DNA of 64,000 nucleotides, taken from the NCBI GenBank assembly GCA_015075645.1, contig JABTUF010000001.1, forward strand, positions 1 through 64,000. Reading direction: 5' to 3'. This DNA comes from Burkholderiales bacterium (lineage in GTDB: Bacteria; Pseudomonadota; Gammaproteobacteria; Burkholderiales; Casimicrobiaceae). The stretch's first letter is position 1; every line of letters begins with the position of its first letter. The notes beneath the pieces are model-generated. The model was given only the letters and a program-made list of their open reading frames with translations, ran no database searches and was not told where the DNA came from. Shown here piece after piece: positions 18,430 to 28,657 of this stretch. The position numbers were made by a program, and so were the translations under genes.

Positions 18430-19639
18430 ACTTCATGAACCGCCAAAGGAGAAACGCGGTACTCGTCCCCTGTGCGACAAGCACAAGTATCGCCATCCCG
18501 AGCGCGCTCCATGTCCGCACCACCGGATACGCTCCCGCGAGCAGCATCAGTGACGCCAGCCCGTCGGCAGCAATGGCAGGTCTGTTGATCTCCCATGCCC
18601 TGAATAGATAAATCAGCACGTTCTTTAGCCCCAGGAAGGCAAACGCCACTGCAAGCACCTGGGCGTATGGCACGGCGGCGGAGAAGTCCGCGCCGAAAAC
18701 AGCTGGCAACAGCAACGGCAAGGCGACCACCATGAGCACCGTCATCCCGAACAACAGCGTCACCAACCTGCGCAGTGTGCTCGCGATGGCCGCCGCGCTT
18801 TCCGGACCTCCCCCGGCCTTGGCTGCGGCGGGCAGCATCACGTTGTTGTAGGTTTGCACGACCAGAGATTGCGCTGCAGTTGCCGCCGTAGAGGCAACAA
18901 CGTACAGACCCAACTGCAGGTCGCTGGAGAGAAGAACCAACGCCATCTTGTCGATCTGCATGGCGAGAAACATGACGAGATTGGCCGCATGCAGGCGCGC
19001 CCCTTGAGCGAGCAGTTCCCGGGCCTCGCGCAACGACGGCCTCACATTCAATCCCGGTCGCACCTGCCATAAGCGGATCAATGCGACCAACGCGGTGCCG
19101 GACAAGACCGCGACGGCAGCGCTGCGGATCGTCAGCCAGTCCGCAAGCCAAAGACCGGCCAGCAGCAATGGATAGGTCGCGGCTTGAATGATCCGCTGGA
19201 GGTTGAAGTTGCGATAGTTGAACTCCCCCTGTTCCACTGCGAGGAAATTCATCGCGATAAACGTCAATGGGACGAAGATGGCGAAGTAGATCTGGGTGAA
19301 CGTCAGGCTGGCCTGTCGCGTCGGCCCGAGGAGCAAGGGCAAGATCGGCACGCCGACGGCGACCACAACGATCGCCAAAGCTAGCGAAAGGCCGAGCGTC
19401 GTCGCCCTGAGCGTTCGCGTCGTCCCTGACCTTGCCGTGCGAATCGTGATCGCCTCGTTGATCCCCATTGCGGCCACGCCGGCGACAAAGTGTGGCCAGT
19501 AGGTGATCGCGGCGAGATGCCCCCGATCCTCTGCCCCAAGAAGTCGCGCAGCGAGGACCCCGCTCGCGAGGCCACTCGCAAAAATGATCCCGTTGGCGAG
19601 AAAGGTCTGCCGCCATGGCTTCACCGAGGCGCGCTCCAA
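18392..19639 (-). CDS. Wzx-like lipid-linked repeat-unit flippase
   Basis: A 415-residue protein with about twelve transmembrane segments. The N-terminus FLANGIIFASGLASGVLAARLLGAEDRGHLAA is the characteristic opening of MOP-superfamily (RfbX/Wzx/MurJ-type) polysaccharide exporters. A central RLHAANLVMFLAMQIDKMAL segment is the usual second-half repeat. It should flip undecaprenyl-pyrophosphate-linked repeat units to the periplasm for the adjacent Wzy-like polymerase. It overlaps or abuts that gene, so they form a Wzx/Wzy pair. Confidence 0.9.
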   Translation of the reverse strand: MERASVKPWRQTFLANGIIFASGLASGVLAARLLGAEDRGHLAAITYWPHFVAGVAAMGINEAITIRTARSGTTRTLRATTLGLSLALAIVVVAVGVPILPLLLGPTRQASLTFTQIYFAIFVPLTFIAMNFLAVEQGEFNYRNFNLQRIIQAATYPLLLAGLWLADWLTIRSAAVAVLSGTALVALIRLWQVRPGLNVRPSLREARELLAQGARLHAANLVMFLAMQIDKMALVLLSSDLQLGLYVVASTAATAAQSLVVQTYNNVMLPAAAKAGGGPESAAAIASTLRRLVTLLFGMTVLMVVALPLLLPAVFGADFSAAVPYAQVLAVAFAFLGLKNVLIYLFRAWEINRPAIAADGLASLMLLAGAYPVVRTWSALGMAILVLVAQGTSTAFLLWRFMKYARISIRQLARN

Positions 19640-19644
19640 TCATT

Positions 19645-20136
19645 TCAATCCGGCAACTTGACCATGAGCCCCTGCTGAACGAAGAACTGAGTCGGAGCGA
19701 AATCGGTGAACCAGTTGACTTCGGCACTTCTCTCGCGCGCGAACTCGAGGATGGCTGCCTCCGCCTTCCTCGCGTCTTCGTCCCTGCTAATCACGCCTCG
19801 ATCGGAATTGTCAAGATAGAAGATGCCACCATTTCTCAACAAGGGGAGCGCCGTCACGGTGCACTGATGGCGGCAAATTCCGTCGACAACGATCAGGTCG
19901 AACCCTGCAGTGTCATTCGCCATGAATTGGCTGTACTCATCAATCCGTTCTGCATGGTGCAAGTGAACGTTTCGCAAATGCGCTCTTGATATGAGATCTA
20001 CGACTCTTGCATGCCATGGACCCGAGTCCTCGACCGCGTATACCTCGCCAGCGCGTTTGGCGAACCAGATTGTCGACATACCTGACCCGAATTCCAGTAC
20101 CCGGGAGTCGTGACCTCCTTCCAGGGCCCGCCGCAA
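19645..20136 (-). CDS. SAM-methyltransferase-like protein, probably missing its N-terminus
   Basis: The 163 readable residues begin RRALEGGHDSRVLEFGSGMSTIWFAKRAGEVYAVEDSGPW, a Rossmann motif I of methyltransferase-24-like proteins. They continue with FDLIVVDGICRHQC and GGIFYLDNSDRG, so the catalytic core is nearly complete. The only starts are non-ATG (TTG at 20136), and in-frame codons upstream of it (PRS) look coding before a TGA is reached. A frame change near 20150 into PALLTKIVAA is possible. I therefore suspect a frameshift or 5' truncation of a longer gene. It ends 5 bp before the flippase start. Confidence 0.6.
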   Translation of the reverse strand: MRRALEGGHDSRVLEFGSGMSTIWFAKRAGEVYAVEDSGPWHARVVDLISRAHLRNVHLHHAERIDEYSQFMANDTAGFDLIVVDGICRHQCTVTALPLLRNGGIFYLDNSDRGVISRDEDARKAEAAILEFARERSAEVNWFTDFAPTQFFVQQGLMVKLPD

Positions 20137-20492
20137 CGATCTTGGTAAGCAGCGCTGGTCTCATGCTGACAGCAACGCCGTGCGATTGCATGCGGTCGCC
20201 TCCCGCAGATCGGCCTCTCGACCGGTCTCGCTTTGAGACGTGCTGCCAGTTGCCGGGATGAGCGCAAGGTAGGGGAGTTCCTCTGGGGAAGTGAGCACAG
20301 AAGTCAGTTTCATGGCATCTCCCGGGCGACAGGCACTGCGGTCGCTACTGCATTCTTTCGCGCCAGCTGCGCGCCGCCGGCGCCTTGTTGTTGGCAGCGT
20401 TTCACTTCCAGGCGAGATCTCCGGGCACGGTACCGCAAGTCAAGCGGGGCCGGCTCCTGAACCCGTCATGTCCATTCGTTCTGCCAGCAATC
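20137..20492. other. Intergenic stretch without a recognisable gene
   Basis: These roughly 355 bases separate the decarboxylase gene end from the methyltransferase-like fragment. No coherent reading frame, tRNA, repeat or terminator was recognised. The promoter for the minus-strand flippase/polymerase group could lie here, as could lost 5' coding sequence of the methyltransferase-like gene. Confidence 0.4.
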
Positions 20493-21493
<1,001 letters not shown>

Positions 21494-21496
21494 CGC

Positions 21497-21925
21497 TCAC
21501 CGCCGCACCACCCGCCGCACCTGGCGCCGCCCGAATCGTACCAGCGCGCGGTAGCGGTGCGTGTAGTACAGCGCATGGACGGCGAGGCAGGCGAGCAGCG
21601 CCCGGGTATCGTCGGAGAGGACGATCGCCATGGCCAGGCAGGCGGCGCCGCACGGCCAAAGCCGGGGTGACGCTGGCGTTGGCGCGGCGCAGGTGCCGGG
21701 GGTGATGGCCGGTGTCGGGTCGGCGCCGCTCCGCGCGCGCCGGTACGGGATCGCGATTCGGCGGTAGACGAGCGAGTGCAGGTGCAGCGCGTCGGGCTCC
21801 ATCAGCGGACGGAGGCGCACGACGCCGCGGCGGTACATCGCGAACAGCGTGTCGACGGACGGGTAGCCGGCCAGCACGATCACCTACCGGGCGGAGAGTT
21901 CGCCGTTGCGTGCGACGAGTTGCAT
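21497..21925 (-). pseudogene. Duplicated, decayed 3' fragment of the wecA-like gene
   Basis: The minus strand reads QLVARNGELSAR, an in-frame TAG where the intact paralogue has tryptophan, then VIVLAGYPSVDTLFAMYRRGVV, PLMEPDALHLHSLVYRRIAIP and ALVRFGRRQVRRV. These match the C-terminal third of the intact transferase at 23954-25162 segment by segment, with an internal deletion between the two halves. Homology ends abruptly near 21925. It abuts the decarboxylase start by 3 bp, and together with the intact copy it brackets the 22.1-23.9 kb accessory insertion. Confidence 0.8.
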
Positions 21926-22123
21926 CACGCCCGACGTCGGTTCCCGGGTGCGGGGCGGCATCACGCCGCCACGGCTGCGGGAGGAAGGGCGATTGCGCGT
22001 CGGCGCGGCTCCAATATGCCGATCGATGACAGGGTCCCTGTCGCTCGCCGGTGCTGGCGGCCGAGGGTAACGCCTGCGGACAGGCTTACCCCGGCGGTCG
22101 GCGGGGCTGCCACCTTGCGCACG

Positions 22124-22152
22124 ATGACATGAATATATATTTCATATATAAT
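22124..22152 (+). promoter_or_regulatory. Promoter of the RHH/nucleotidyltransferase module with AT-rich dyad
   Basis: A -35 box ATGACA (22124-22129) lies 17 bp from a perfect -10 box TATAAT (22147-22152). Between them is an AT-rich imperfect dyad with TGAA and TTCA arms (22130-22144), which stands out in this GC-rich DNA. This is where a dimeric RHH protein encoded by the first gene would be expected to bind for autoregulation. The transcription start would be near 22159, 29 bp before the first ATG. Confidence 0.65.
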
Positions 22153-22187
22153 CAAGACCGGCGCCTTCCGCGCCGCAAGAACCGCCC

Positions 22188-22859
22188 ATGCGTCCTCGAC
22201 ACCTCGATCCGGCTACCGCGCCACGGCAAGAGCTGCTGCTCAAGTTCAAGGCGGACACCCGCAGCACGGTGAGCCGCGAGACGGTACGCGCGCTCGCCGT
22301 GGCCGAAGGCGTCAGCGAGACCCAGCTCATCCATCGTGCGCTGGCCGAATTTCGCGAGCGCAGCGCGCGGCGCAAGGCGCCGGTCGCCAAGCCCTTGCTC
22401 GCGACGGTGGCGAAGGCCGAAGCTCGATCACCACGGCCGCAGCGCCAGCGCCCGCAGTCATTGCGCGAAGCCGCGCTGCAGGGCCGTGCACACGGCCACC
22501 TCGACGCGTCGCTGCGCGAGTTCCTCGACGAGTTCTATGTTGCGACGGACGCCGTGGCGCGCGCGCGCATGCTGAGCGAAGAGCCGCCGCTCGGCGATGA
22601 CGCACGCGCCAACGCGTACCTGGCCGCGGTAGCCGAGCATCTGGCGCTCCGCAGTCGGTTGCCCGTGCCCGAGTGGACCGCCGGCGCGCAGCGCTTCCTG
22701 CGTCGGCCGTTCTTTCCCGGCGGCCTCGAATCGCTCAAGGCGACGCTGCTCAAGGAAAGCCCGGTCGCCTTTCGCCGTCGGCTCATCTTCGTCGATGCGG
22801 ACCCGCTCCATCGGCCACGGCGCAACACCGCCGGCGCAGCGATCGGAGCTGCGCCATGA
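22188..22859 (+). CDS. RHH-like protein with uncharacterised C-terminal domain (putative antitoxin)
   Basis: A 223-residue protein. Residues about 16-60 (LLLKFKADTRSTVSRETVRALAVAEGVSETQLIHRALAEFRE) look like a ribbon-helix-helix DNA-binding unit. After a basic, proline-rich linker a second helical region follows (LREFLDEFYVATDAVARARMLSEEPPL, YLAAVAEHLALRSRLPVPEW, RRPFFPGGLESLKATLLKESPVAFRRRLIFVDADPL). The last part resembles short antitoxin-like modules found beside nucleotidyltransferase genes. Its TGA overlaps the next gene's ATG (ATGA), so the two are translationally coupled. It has its own promoter with a dyad. By analogy with type II or IV systems it may be the repressor/antitoxin; this is inference. 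Confidence 0.7.
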   Translation: MRPRHLDPATAPRQELLLKFKADTRSTVSRETVRALAVAEGVSETQLIHRALAEFRERSARRKAPVAKPLLATVAKAEARSPRPQRQRPQSLREAALQGRAHGHLDASLREFLDEFYVATDAVARARMLSEEPPLGDDARANAYLAAVAEHLALRSRLPVPEWTAGAQRFLRRPFFPGGLESLKATLLKESPVAFRRRLIFVDADPLHRPRRNTAGAAIGAAP

Positions 22860-23458
22860 CGATGCCGGGTCGGCAGGACATCTTGCGCGGCTTGCGCGCC
22901 ATCGACGACATGGCGCGGGCCGCCGGCGTCGTGGTGGATCTGTCGATTTACGGCGGCGCTGCGCTGGCGCTGGTGTTCGACTTGCGCCGCGCCACCAAAG
23001 ACGTCGCTGCCGTGGTCAACGGCTCGCCCGATTTCCTGCGCCAGGCGGCGCGCGATGTCGCCGCCGTGGAAGGCTGGCCGGAAGACTGGCTGAACGACGG
23101 CGTGAAAGCCTTCACGTCCAGGCAGGAACAGATGGAGCTCATGGCGGATTTCGACAACACGGCCGAGGGCGGGCTGCGCATCTACACGCCGACGCCCGAG
23201 TATCTCTTTGCGATGAAGTGCATGGCGATGCGTCAGGAAGGGATCGAAGGATCGCACGACGTGAGCGACATCGAAGCGCTTGCCGATGTCGCGCACATCG
23301 AGAACGCGAAAGACGCGCTCGCGCTCGTGGAGGCATTCTATCCACCTGAACGCATTCCCGCCAAGGTCCGCTTCGGTGTCGAGGAGATCATGGAGCGAGT
23401 CGTGGCCAGGCGCGCCGCTGCTCGCAGCGGCTCCGGCCCCAGGTCATCCGGTGCATAG
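22856..23458 (+). CDS. DUF6036-like nucleotidyltransferase-fold protein (putative toxin)
   Basis: A 200-residue protein. VDLSIYGGAALALVFDLRRATKDVAAVV is a nucleotidyltransferase-like segment in which the glycine pair precedes a modified R-x-T-x-D-x-D region (here RRATKDVAAV, so the second acidic residue is replaced). It continues with VKAFTSRQEQMELMADF, LRIYTPTPEYLFAMKCMAMRQEG and DVSDIEALADVAHIENAKDALALVEAFYPPERIPAKVRFGVEEI, the arrangement of the DUF6036 family. Such proteins are commonly paired with small DNA-binding partners. The altered catalytic acidic motif may mean altered or lost transferase activity. Start fixed by the ATGA overlap. Confidence 0.72.
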   Translation: MTMPGRQDILRGLRAIDDMARAAGVVVDLSIYGGAALALVFDLRRATKDVAAVVNGSPDFLRQAARDVAAVEGWPEDWLNDGVKAFTSRQEQMELMADFDNTAEGGLRIYTPTPEYLFAMKCMAMRQEGIEGSHDVSDIEALADVAHIENAKDALALVEAFYPPERIPAKVRFGVEEIMERVVARRAAARSGSGPRSSGA

Positions 23459-23633
23459 CCCCGGGTGACACCGCCGCACGCGCGGTCTCCAACCCCGGCA
23501 ACGCGCATCCTGCGATCGCCGTGCGGCGAAGGCGCCGCTGGTTCGGCGCGCAGGAGTTCGCCGGGGCGTGGCGGTGGCCGGCGTGACGGGAACGACGGTG
23601 AGCACCAACCCACGCCACAGGGGCGTACGCCAT

Positions 23634-23880
23634 CGCGACACCCACACCCCCGCCTTCTTGATCTCCTCATACACTCGTACATCGCATCGGGCGCGAGATC
23701 AGGTTCTCCGGGCCACGACACAGCACCGTGTTCGACGAACGCCTGCGCAACGACGGCCGGATCCGCCAGGGCCGCGAACACGCCTGCATCCCGCGACTGG
23801 ACGAGGTCCACCCCGTGTGCTTCACCCTCGGTTCCGTCGCCGAACGAGACTTGCGAGCGAAGCCCGGGCAGCGACTTCAC
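23634..23880 (-). pseudogene. DUF2442-family gene broken by a short duplication
   Basis: From a GTG at 23880 the frame reads KSLPGLRSQVSFGDGTEGE, then AGVFAALADPAVVAQAFVEHGAVSWPGEPDLAPDAMYE. This is the conserved DUF2442 layout (DGTxGxVDL, FAALxDPxxFAQ, WPGxxDLAPD). Just before the family's usual MYEEI terminus an imperfect 8-base duplication (around 23665-23680) shifts the frame; skipping it restores EEIKKAGVWV. DUF2442 proteins are small and often encoded next to DUF4160 partners; no partner is present. It lies directly 3' of the wecA-like gene, on the same strand. Confidence 0.5.
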
Positions 23881-23953
23881 GGTCGCCGCTTGCCGAGGCA
23901 CACGCGGCTGCAACGAGGGCGCAACGCCAGCGGGCGAATTCGCCGCCGGTCGC

Positions 23954-25162
23954 TCATCGTGTCCGGCGATCGTCCTGGGCGGGGAGCGCGCGCCGCACCT
24001 GCCTGCGCCCGAAGCGCACCAGCGCGCGGTAGCGCACCGTGTAGAAGATCGCGTAGACGGCGAGGCAGGCGAGCAGCGCCCAGGTATTGTCGTAGAAGAC
24101 GATCGCCATCGCGAGGCAGGCGAGGCTGTGCACCCACAGGCCCGGGGCGACGCGCAGGTTGGCGCGGTGCAGGTGTCCGGTGCGCTGGCTGGCATCCACG
24201 GCGCGCCAGGGCGTGCGCCGCCGCTCGACGCCGTCCGGCGGGCCCGTGTCGCGCACGCGACGCTCGAGCCGCTGCAGTTCGCGCGGGATCGCGATCCGCC
24301 GGTAGACGAGCGAGTGCAGGTGCAATGCGTCGGGCTCCATCAGCGGGCGGCGGCGCACGACGCCGCGGCGGTACATCGCGAACAGCGTGTCGACGATCGG
24401 ATAGCCGGCCAGCACGATCACGTACCAGGCGGAGAGTTCGCCGTTGCGCGCGACGAGCTGCATCGAGAGCTGCGCGTACATGAAGCCGAGGAAGTACGCG
24501 CCCGCGTCGCCGAGGAATACGCGCCCGCCCGGGTAGTTCCAGATCAGGAATCCCGCGAGCGCGCCCAGCATCGCGAGCGCCTGCGCGAGCGTTTCGCCGT
24601 CCTGCGCCCAGCCCGCGGCGATCGCGAGGCCGGCGAACAGGATGACCGCGGTGCCGCTCGCGAGGCCGTGCGCGCCGTCGATCAGGTTGAACGCGTTGCA
24701 CGAGCCCACGACCATGAACCAGGTGAGCGGCAGCGCGAACCACAGGTGCGCGAGCAGGTAGTCGAGGAGCGGGAGGTCGACGCGCGGCACGATGCCGCCC
24801 GCGTAGTAGGTCGCGAGCGCGGCGGACACGAGCGCGGCGAGGAGGCGATAGCGCGGCCGCACGCTGCGGGTCAGGTCCTCCCACACGCCGACGACGACCA
24901 CCGGAACGGCGGCGAGCGCGAGGGTGAGCGCGGGGTCGAGGTCGGGCTGGCCCAGCGCGCGCGCGGCGAGGGCCGCGGCCAGGAACGCGAGGAACACGAT
25001 CGCGCCACCGAGGCGCGAGGTCGGGACGACGTGCACCGCCTGCACGCCGTCCGCGTGGTCGTGGCTGATCGAGCGCGCGCGGATCGCTGCCGGCATCACG
25101 GCGACGGCGAAGAGTGCGGGCACTGCGGCAAACCACCACTCCGGGTACATCTCCCCTTCCAT
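23954..25162 (-). CDS. WecA/MraY-family polyprenyl-phosphate sugar-1-phosphate transferase
   Basis: A 402-residue polytopic protein of the PNPT family. Features include DHADGVQAVHVVPTSRLGGAIVFLAF near the N-terminus, CNAFNLIDGAHGLASG with the conserved catalytic-region aspartate, RVFLGDAGAYFLGFMYA and the basic, histidine-rich cytoplasmic loop PDALHLHSLVYRRIAIP. About ten or eleven hydrophobic segments are visible. The family transfers a sugar-1-phosphate from UDP-sugar to undecaprenyl phosphate, so this is the natural initiating enzyme for the adjacent Wzx/Wzy-type cluster. The C-terminal third is duplicated as a decayed fragment at 21.5-21.9 kb. Confidence 0.9.
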   Translation of the reverse strand: MEGEMYPEWWFAAVPALFAVAVMPAAIRARSISHDHADGVQAVHVVPTSRLGGAIVFLAFLAAALAARALGQPDLDPALTLALAAVPVVVVGVWEDLTRSVRPRYRLLAALVSAALATYYAGGIVPRVDLPLLDYLLAHLWFALPLTWFMVVGSCNAFNLIDGAHGLASGTAVILFAGLAIAAGWAQDGETLAQALAMLGALAGFLIWNYPGGRVFLGDAGAYFLGFMYAQLSMQLVARNGELSAWYVIVLAGYPIVDTLFAMYRRGVVRRRPLMEPDALHLHSLVYRRIAIPRELQRLERRVRDTGPPDGVERRRTPWRAVDASQRTGHLHRANLRVAPGLWVHSLACLAMAIVFYDNTWALLACLAVYAIFYTVRYRALVRFGRRQVRRALPAQDDRRTR

Positions 25163-25325
25163 CCCTGGCCTGCGCGGCGCCTCGTGCGGGCGGCGTTTGC
25201 GTTATGCCGTGGTCATTATAATCAGGCGGGGGGATGTGGATCGGCCGCGAGGTGCGGTGGGGTGGTCTTCGGGTTCTGGAGATTCGCCGTATCGGAGGGA
25301 AAGGCGGCGGATTGAGGCGAGGGGC

Positions 25326-25631
25326 GTCGGGCTGAAGCCCGACCCACGGGGCGATGCGCTTGTCGGGCTGAAGCCCGACCCACAACGCATTCCCGTAGGT
25401 CGGCCTTCAGGCCGACGGGTTTGCGGCATTGGAAGACGAAGTCGGGCTGAAGGCAAAGGCGTCGGACTGAAGTCCGACCCACAGAACTCTCCCTGTGCGG
25501 ACGGAAAAGCGGGGTCAGACTCGACTTGTGCTTGTAGGTCCGGGTTCAGCCGGACGGGGTTCGCTTCATCGAGGGAAAACCGTCAGGCCTGACCCACAAG
25601 AACACGGAAAGGCATGCGGCTGAAGCCCGAC
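25326..25631. repeat. REP array 1 (mixed intact and degenerate copies)
   Basis: Seven recognisable copies occur: CCAC-ended inverse copies at 25326 and 25362, a GTAG-led copy at 25395, a half copy at 25441, and 25461 with compensated arms GTCGGACT/AGTCCGAC. A further GTAG-led copy at 25534 has arms GTCCGG/CCGGAC, and a truncated copy sits at 25616. The array lies between the 5' end of the wecA-like gene and the 3' end of the nucleotidyltransferase gene. Confidence 0.85.
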
Positions 25632-25635
25632 GGGC

Positions 25636-26346
25636 TCACGGGCTGCTGCCACGTTCGACGCCGCGCGCGGCATGCAGTTCGCACACCCGATCGAAGATGA
25701 CCGTGGCGAGGCGCGCACACGCCGCCTTGACGACGTTCCAGTCGTGCCAGCGGGGGGCGAGGTTCCGATACTCGTCGAGGTCGATGCCCTCGACGTCGTA
25801 GGGCTGCGCGCTCGCGAGCTGCACCTGCAACTGCTGGAGCGGCGATTCGCCGTTGTCCTGCCTGTAGATCCGGTCGAAGGACTGCAGGGCGAGCGCGACG
25901 TTCTCGTCGCCCATGTGATCGGCCAGGGCGACGAAATCGAGGTAGTCGCGCGTGGCGTTGCGCCGCAGGATCAGCACGCCCTTGATGCGCAGGATCTCAG
26001 CCTCGGTCGGAACGGTGATGCGCCCGCCGCGGTGCTCCACCACCGTCGTCGCCAGCGGTTCGTCGCGGATGAGCTGCCGGATCCCGGTCTCGATGCCATC
26101 GAGACTGCCCAGGATCTGCACCGGGCGCTGCACGCGGGCCGTCTTCCAGCCTGCCACCGACTCGAGCTGCGCCAGTACGGCGTCGAAGCGCTGCGCGAGG
26201 TCGGCATCGCGGGAGAATCGATGGGCGGCGTGCAGCGCGGACGCGGTGCCGCCGACCAGCACCGCATCGGGCAGGATGCGCTGGAGGCGCGCAGCCGAGG
26301 ACAGCACGAGTTCCCAGTCAGGGAGCGGAGCCGTGGGCTTCGGCAT
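25636..26346 (-). CDS. AbiEii/AbiGii-like nucleotidyltransferase (putative toxin)
   Basis: A 236-residue protein with ILPDAVLVGGTASALHAAHRFSRDADLAQRFDAVLAQLE, a nucleotidyltransferase fold in which G-G-T-A and the S-R-D-A-D segment correspond to the catalytic GS/D-x-D region of AbiEii-type enzymes. LRIKGVLILRRNATRDYLDFVALADHM is the usual downstream helical element. AbiEii-type proteins transfer nucleotides to tRNA or other targets and act in type IV toxin-antitoxin or abortive-infection systems. It overlaps the 3' end of a 75-residue upstream gene by 29 bp, suggesting a two-gene operon. Function as a toxin is inferred from family and context. It ends 5 bp beyond REP array 1. Confidence 0.75.
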   Translation of the reverse strand: MPKPTAPLPDWELVLSSAARLQRILPDAVLVGGTASALHAAHRFSRDADLAQRFDAVLAQLESVAGWKTARVQRPVQILGSLDGIETGIRQLIRDEPLATTVVEHRGGRITVPTEAEILRIKGVLILRRNATRDYLDFVALADHMGDENVALALQSFDRIYRQDNGESPLQQLQVQLASAQPYDVEGIDLDEYRNLAPRWHDWNVVKAACARLATVIFDRVCELHAARGVERGSSP

Positions 26347-26545
26347 AGCTCAACCAGAAGTGGTGGCGCTGCGCATGAGGGTCGGCCGCGCGCGGAAGAC
26401 AGACGCGCTCCACCTTCGCGCGCACCGATCGGTCGGCGAGGACCGCTTCGCGCAACTCGGCCCAGTCGCGCCAGCGCCCGCGTGCGATCACGTCGTCGAT
26501 GGCCGCGAGGGTGAGACGCTGATGGTCGAGATGGCGGTGCAGCAC
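26318..26545 (-). CDS. Small hypothetical protein paired with the nucleotidyltransferase
   Basis: A 75-residue protein from a GTG start (VLHRHLDHQRLTLAAIDDVIARGRWRDWAELREAVLADRSVRAKVERVCLPR). It is predicted to be helical and basic. The in-frame sequence directly upstream back to a TAG (AAIELRGPGRRT) also looks coding, so the true start could be a little upstream at a non-standard codon. I do not recognise the family. The 29-bp overlap with the nucleotidyltransferase gene implies functional pairing, and an antitoxin-like role is possible. Confidence 0.55.
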   Translation of the reverse strand: MLHRHLDHQRLTLAAIDDVIARGRWRDWAELREAVLADRSVRAKVERVCLPRAADPHAQRHHFWLSYAEAHGSAP

Positions 26546-26741
26546 GGTTCGACGTCCGGGTCCACGAAGCTCGATGGCCGCATCCTACGCGCGGATCGCG
26601 AGCGCGAATGCCGATCGTCGCGAGGCGACGCCGACGAAGCGCGGTCGTGCCGGAACGGCCCGATCGAGGATAGCCGATCGTGCCATTTCTTGCCAGTGCC
26701 TGCTACGCGTGCTACGGTGCCGCGCCGAGAGAGGAGGCCGC

Positions 26742-27005
26742 ATGGAGAGCATGAACATCTCGCTTCCCGAGCCGCTCAAGCGCTACGTCGATGGCCAGGT
26801 TTCGTCGGGACGGTACAGCAGCGCAAGTGAATTCGTGCGCGAACTCATCCGCGCCGACGAGAAGCGTCGGGCCGAGCAGGCGCTGGAGACGCGGTTGATG
26901 GAGGGGCTGAACGCGCCGGAGACCGAGCTGACCCCGGCCGACTGGAAGGCGATCCGCGGCGAGGCGTTGTCGCGCGTGCAGGCCCGCGGCAAGGGCAAGG
27001 GATGA
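26742..27005 (+). CDS. parD: ParD-type antitoxin, orphan
   Basis: An 87-residue protein whose N-terminus MNISLPEPLKRYVDGQVSSGRYSSASEFVRELIRADEKRRAE is the classic ParD/CopG ribbon-helix-helix, followed by a helical neutralisation tail (LMEGLNAPETELTPADWKAIRGEAL). A strong GAGAGGAGG ribosome-binding site precedes the ATG at 26742. ParD genes normally overlap or abut a parE toxin gene on the 3' side; here only REP repeats follow, and no ParE-like frame is seen nearby. It may be an immunity-only or domesticated regulator. Confidence 0.88.
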   Translation: MESMNISLPEPLKRYVDGQVSSGRYSSASEFVRELIRADEKRRAEQALETRLMEGLNAPETELTPADWKAIRGEALSRVQARGKGKG

Positions 27006-27033
27006 TGGGTCCGAATCATCGATGGCAAAGGCG

Positions 27034-27321
27034 TCCGGTTACTGAAGCCGGACCCACGGAAGCTTCCGATGTTCGCGTCGCCCGTGGGTCGGGCTTAAGC
27101 CCGACGGGTCGTGGGTCGGGCTCGAGCCCGACGGGGTTGCAGCATTGCATGAGGGATTGCTTGGGGATGGAAGGGCGTCGGGCTGAAGCCCGACCCACAG
27201 GAGTGCGGATGTGTGGGTCGGCCTTCAGGCCGACGGGGTTCGCCACACTGAAGGGAAAGGCGTCGGGCTGAAGCCCGGCCCACAAGGACGCGAAAGGCGT
27301 CGGGCTGAAGCCCGACCCACG
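27034..27321. repeat. REP array 2
   Basis: Seven copies in both orientations fill the gap between parD and the UDP-sugar dehydrogenase gene. The first copy has arms GTCCGG/CCGGAC with a TTAC insertion in the loop region. One copy has a shifted centre (CTTAAG) and one has CTCGAG in place of the loop. The last CCAC-ended copy stops 29 bp before the dehydrogenase ATG, so the array occupies its leader. Confidence 0.88.
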
Positions 27322-27350
27322 ACGGAAGCTTGCCGGGCAACAGCACCCCA

Positions 27351-28640
<1,290 letters not shown>

Positions 28641-28657
28641 CCGCCGGCGGCGCGACG

